From Candidatus Dadabacteria bacterium (GTDB lineage: Bacteria > Desulfobacterota_D > UBA1144 > Nemesobacterales > UBA2774), in contig JAHKKQ010000070.1 in NCBI GenBank assembly GCA_020027805.1, positions 1-9,508 on the forward strand: a stretch of 9,508 bases of DNA, given 5' to 3'. Of this stretch, positions 7,623 to 9,508 are shown one piece after another. Below the pieces are notes generated by a model. The model did no database searches and was not told the origin of the DNA. It worked only from the letters and a program-made list of their open reading frames with translations. Positions within the stretch are counted from its first letter, which is position 1. Each line of letters opens with the position of its first letter. Position numbers and translations under genes: made by a program.

Positions 7623-8183
7623 GTGGCAGCGGTGGCATCTGAAAAGAAAGACAGGCTAAAGCGTATACTCCTCGAGAACTCTATACTGAGGGGGAAATTC
7701 ACCCTCGCGTCCGGAAAGGAAAGCGATTATTACATTGACGCCAGGCTTACAACGCTTCATCCGGAAGGCGTATCTCTCGTGGCGGACATTTTTCTCGGCG
7801 AAATCAGGCGGGACCCGCTCATCGTCACCGTCGGAGGGCCGACCATGGGGGCTGACCCGATCGTGGGCTCCCTTCTCTGCGCGAGTCAGAGGGAGAACTA
7901 TCCGCTTATGGGCTTTCTCGTTCGGAAACAGGAAAAAGGGCACGGTACCGGAAAGCTGATAGAAGGCAACCTCAAGCCCGGCGATAATACGGCTGTAGTC
8001 GAGGACGTCGTCACTTCGGGCGGGTCGGTGTTGGCGGCGATAGACGCGGTCCGGAACGCAGGAGCCCTGGTGAGGAAAGTGCTCGTTATAGTCGACCGTG
8101 AGGAGGGAGCTGCGCAGAAGCTCGGGGAGATGGGGGTCGACTTTTATTCGATTTTTAAAATTTCTGAGCTTCTCGGAAATTGA
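7623..8183 (+). CDS. pyrE: Orotate phosphoribosyltransferase
   Basis: This 186-residue enzyme joins orotate to PRPP to give orotidine-5'-phosphate, a late step of pyrimidine synthesis in the cytoplasm. Family motifs are FTLASGKESDYYIDAR (residues 26-41), GGPTMGADPI (71-80), LVRKQEKGHGTGKLIEG (99-115; the flexible catalytic loop with its Lys and His) and the PRPP-binding VVEDVVTSGGS (125-135). The length is normal for the short PyrE form, and the motif spelling resembles PyrE of deltaproteobacterial type. The GTG at 7623 is the first possible start after the in-frame TAG at 7617-7619. A second GTG at 7632 is an alternative. GAGG at 7604-7607 is 15 nt from the first GTG, too far to be convincing. 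PyrE is convergent with the next gene, with 10 bp between the stops. No other pyrimidine genes are in the window. Confidence 0.95.
   Translation: MAAVASEKKDRLKRILLENSILRGKFTLASGKESDYYIDARLTTLHPEGVSLVADIFLGEIRRDPLIVTVGGPTMGADPIVGSLLCASQRENYPLMGFLVRKQEKGHGTGKLIEGNLKPGDNTAVVEDVVTSGGSVLAAIDAVRNAGALVRKVLVIVDREEGAAQKLGEMGVDFYSIFKISELLGN
8159..8181. terminator. Hairpin at the convergent pyrE / activator junction
   Basis: AATTTCTGAG (8159-8168) and CTCGGAAATT (8172-8181) form a 10-bp stem with one G-U pair around CTT on the plus strand. It includes the first base of the pyrE stop codon. On the minus strand the same site forms 9 of 10 pairs (one C-A mismatch), 12 nt past the activator's stop, and the message then reads TTAAAAAT. 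It could serve as a weak terminator for the minus-strand gene. The stem is AT-rich, so the call is tentative. Confidence 0.35.
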
Positions 8184-8193
8184 AACAGCTCAA

Positions 8194-9508
8194 TCAATCC
8201 GTTTCGACCCGGTCCCTTTTATCCCCTATTCCGTATTCTTCCAGTTTTCGCCTGAGCGTGAGCCTGTTTATGCCGAGAGTCCTTGCGGCTTTCGAACGGT
8301 TCCACCCGCTCGCGTCGAGGGCCTCCTGAAGCAGGACCACCTCTGCCTCCTTAACCACCATATCGTATATGTTCTCCTCGTGTCCCGAGCCGAGCAGGCC
8401 CCTGACGGAGCTCCTGAGGGCGTCTTTAAACGATATATTGTGAATCGGCTTCACTGACTGCTGTTTGCCTTTCAGATCGAGGTCGTACGAAGTGAGATAG
8501 GGCGTTTTCGTGAAAGCTATCGCCTTCCTGATCACGTTTTCGAGCTCCCTGACATTGCCCGGCCAGCCGTATTCCATGAGCGTTTTCTGAAACTTGCTCG
8601 TGGCCCCCTTTATTTCCTTCCCTATCTGTGTGCTGTGTCTTCTCGTAAAGCACTCGCATAGGAGGGGTATGTCCTCTTTTCTTTCCTTGAGCGCGGGCAG
8701 GTGTATCCTCACGACGTTTATACGGAAATAGAGGTCCTCCCTGAATTTACCGTCCCTGACCATCTTTTCGAGGTCCTTGTTCGTCGCCGTGATTATCCTC
8801 ACGTCGACCGATATTTCCTTATTGGAGCCGAGCCTGTGGAACGTCCCGCTTTGCAGCACCCTCAGCACCTTCGCCTGGAGTAAAAACGGCATATCGCCTA
8901 TCTCGTCGAGGAAAATTATTCCCCCGTCGGCCTCCTCGAATTTCCCTATACGGGACGCAGACGCCCCTGTGAACGCACCTTTCTCGTATCCGAAGAGCTC
9001 GGCCTCTAAAAGGGTCTCGGGGATGGCGGCGCAGTTAAGCACGACGAATGGCTTTTCCCACCTCGTGCTCACCTTCCATACGGACTCCGCGACTAATTCC
9101 TTACCTGTCCCGCTCTCCCCGGTTATGAGGACGGGCACGTCCACCCTCCCGACCTGTCCTATGAGCTTGCACACCTCCTGGAGCATGGGCGAGTCCCCCA
9201 CTATCGCGCACGTAACGCTCGTGCCCTGTGTGTTCCCGTGGAATTCCACGAGGTGGCCCTTAATCTCCGACCTGATGCCCAACGCCCTTTCGAGGGACAG
9301 TGCGAGAGACGAATTCTTGAGGGGTCTGAACACGCAGTCGAACGCTCCGAAGGTCATAGATTCGATAAGGTATCTCGTCCCTTTTTCGGCTGTAACTACT
9401 ATGACGAAATACTTATCCTTTAACCGGCTCAGATTCTTTATGCCCGACGAGTCTGCATCCAGGAGAACCACATCCGCTTCCCTTATGTCCTCCGTCCGTG
9501 AAAAGACC
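8194..9508 (-). CDS. NtrC-family sigma-54-dependent response regulator, cut by the right edge
   Basis: The frame stays open to the right edge, so the N-terminus is missing and the GTG at 9471 is only an internal codon. Numbering the 437 visible residues from the edge: a receiver-like segment spans about 1-78 (DVVLLDAD with the expected phospho-Asp at 17, VTA with Thr39, then RPL at 61-63). An AAA+ domain follows, with Walker A GESGTGKE (130-137), the sigma-54-contacting GAFTGA loop (177-182), Walker B IIFLDE (197-202), FREDLYFR with likely arginine fingers Arg256 and Arg262, and WPGNVREL (315-322). A Fis-type helix-turn-helix ends the protein (about 395-427, NRSKAARTLGINRLTLRRKL). All ATPase and sigma-54 motifs are intact, so it should activate -24/-12 promoters by ATP hydrolysis. 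The C-terminus resembles NtrC itself, but the target genes and partner kinase are unknown. It is convergent with pyrE. Confidence 0.95.
   Translation of the reverse strand, partial: VFSRTEDIREADVVLLDADSSGIKNLSRLKDKYFVIVVTAEKGTRYLIESMTFGAFDCVFRPLKNSSLALSLERALGIRSEIKGHLVEFHGNTQGTSVTCAIVGDSPMLQEVCKLIGQVGRVDVPVLITGESGTGKELVAESVWKVSTRWEKPFVVLNCAAIPETLLEAELFGYEKGAFTGASASRIGKFEEADGGIIFLDEIGDMPFLLQAKVLRVLQSGTFHRLGSNKEISVDVRIITATNKDLEKMVRDGKFREDLYFRINVVRIHLPALKERKEDIPLLCECFTRRHSTQIGKEIKGATSKFQKTLMEYGWPGNVRELENVIRKAIAFTKTPYLTSYDLDLKGKQQSVKPIHNISFKDALRSSVRGLLGSGHEENIYDMVVKEAEVVLLQEALDASGWNRSKAARTLGINRLTLRRKLEEYGIGDKRDRVETD

Overview
The window is an ordinary-looking chromosomal stretch from a bacterium, built around a glycogen-metabolism cluster. 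It holds six protein genes, two of them cut by the window edges. The DNA is moderately GC-rich. AGG (Arg) and ATA (Ile) codons are frequent in every gene. At least three of the five visible starts are not ATG (TTG for glgX, GTG for glgP and pyrE). Together with the sigma-54 activator, this fits a Gram-negative lineage such as the former Deltaproteobacteria, Nitrospirota or Dadabacteria-like groups. The sequence alone does not settle the taxon. I see no tRNA, rRNA, CRISPR array, insertion sequence or phage gene.

Layout. On the minus strand, read right to left, glgB (branching enzyme, 4875-2959), glgX (debranching enzyme, 2907-721) and malQ (4-alpha-glucanotransferase, from 704 off the left edge) form a probable operon. 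On the plus strand, glgP (glycogen phosphorylase, 5066-7531) starts back to back with glgB across a 190-bp gap. That gap holds candidate divergent promoters and a strong stem-loop at the predicted 5' end of the glgP message. After glgP comes a 91-bp gap with nested inverted repeats and a good sigma-70-type promoter, then pyrE (orotate phosphoribosyltransferase, 7623-8183). Convergent to pyrE, and cut by the right edge, is an NtrC-family sigma-54 activator (9508-8194) whose receiver domain looks degenerate.

How the genes work together. GlgB puts alpha-1,6 branches into growing glycogen. GlgP shortens outer chains to glucose-1-phosphate, GlgX cuts the short branch stubs left behind, and MalQ recycles the released maltodextrins into chains GlgP can use again. 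The synthesis enzymes GlgC and GlgA are not in the window. PyrE (pyrimidine synthesis) and the sigma-54 activator have no obvious link to glycogen.

There is no sign of a wholly new system. The points most worth a second look are regulatory: the tightly packed divergent glgB/glgP promoters with the glgP leader hairpin, the inverted repeats overlapping the pyrE promoter with a near-leaderless start, and the atypical receiver of the activator.
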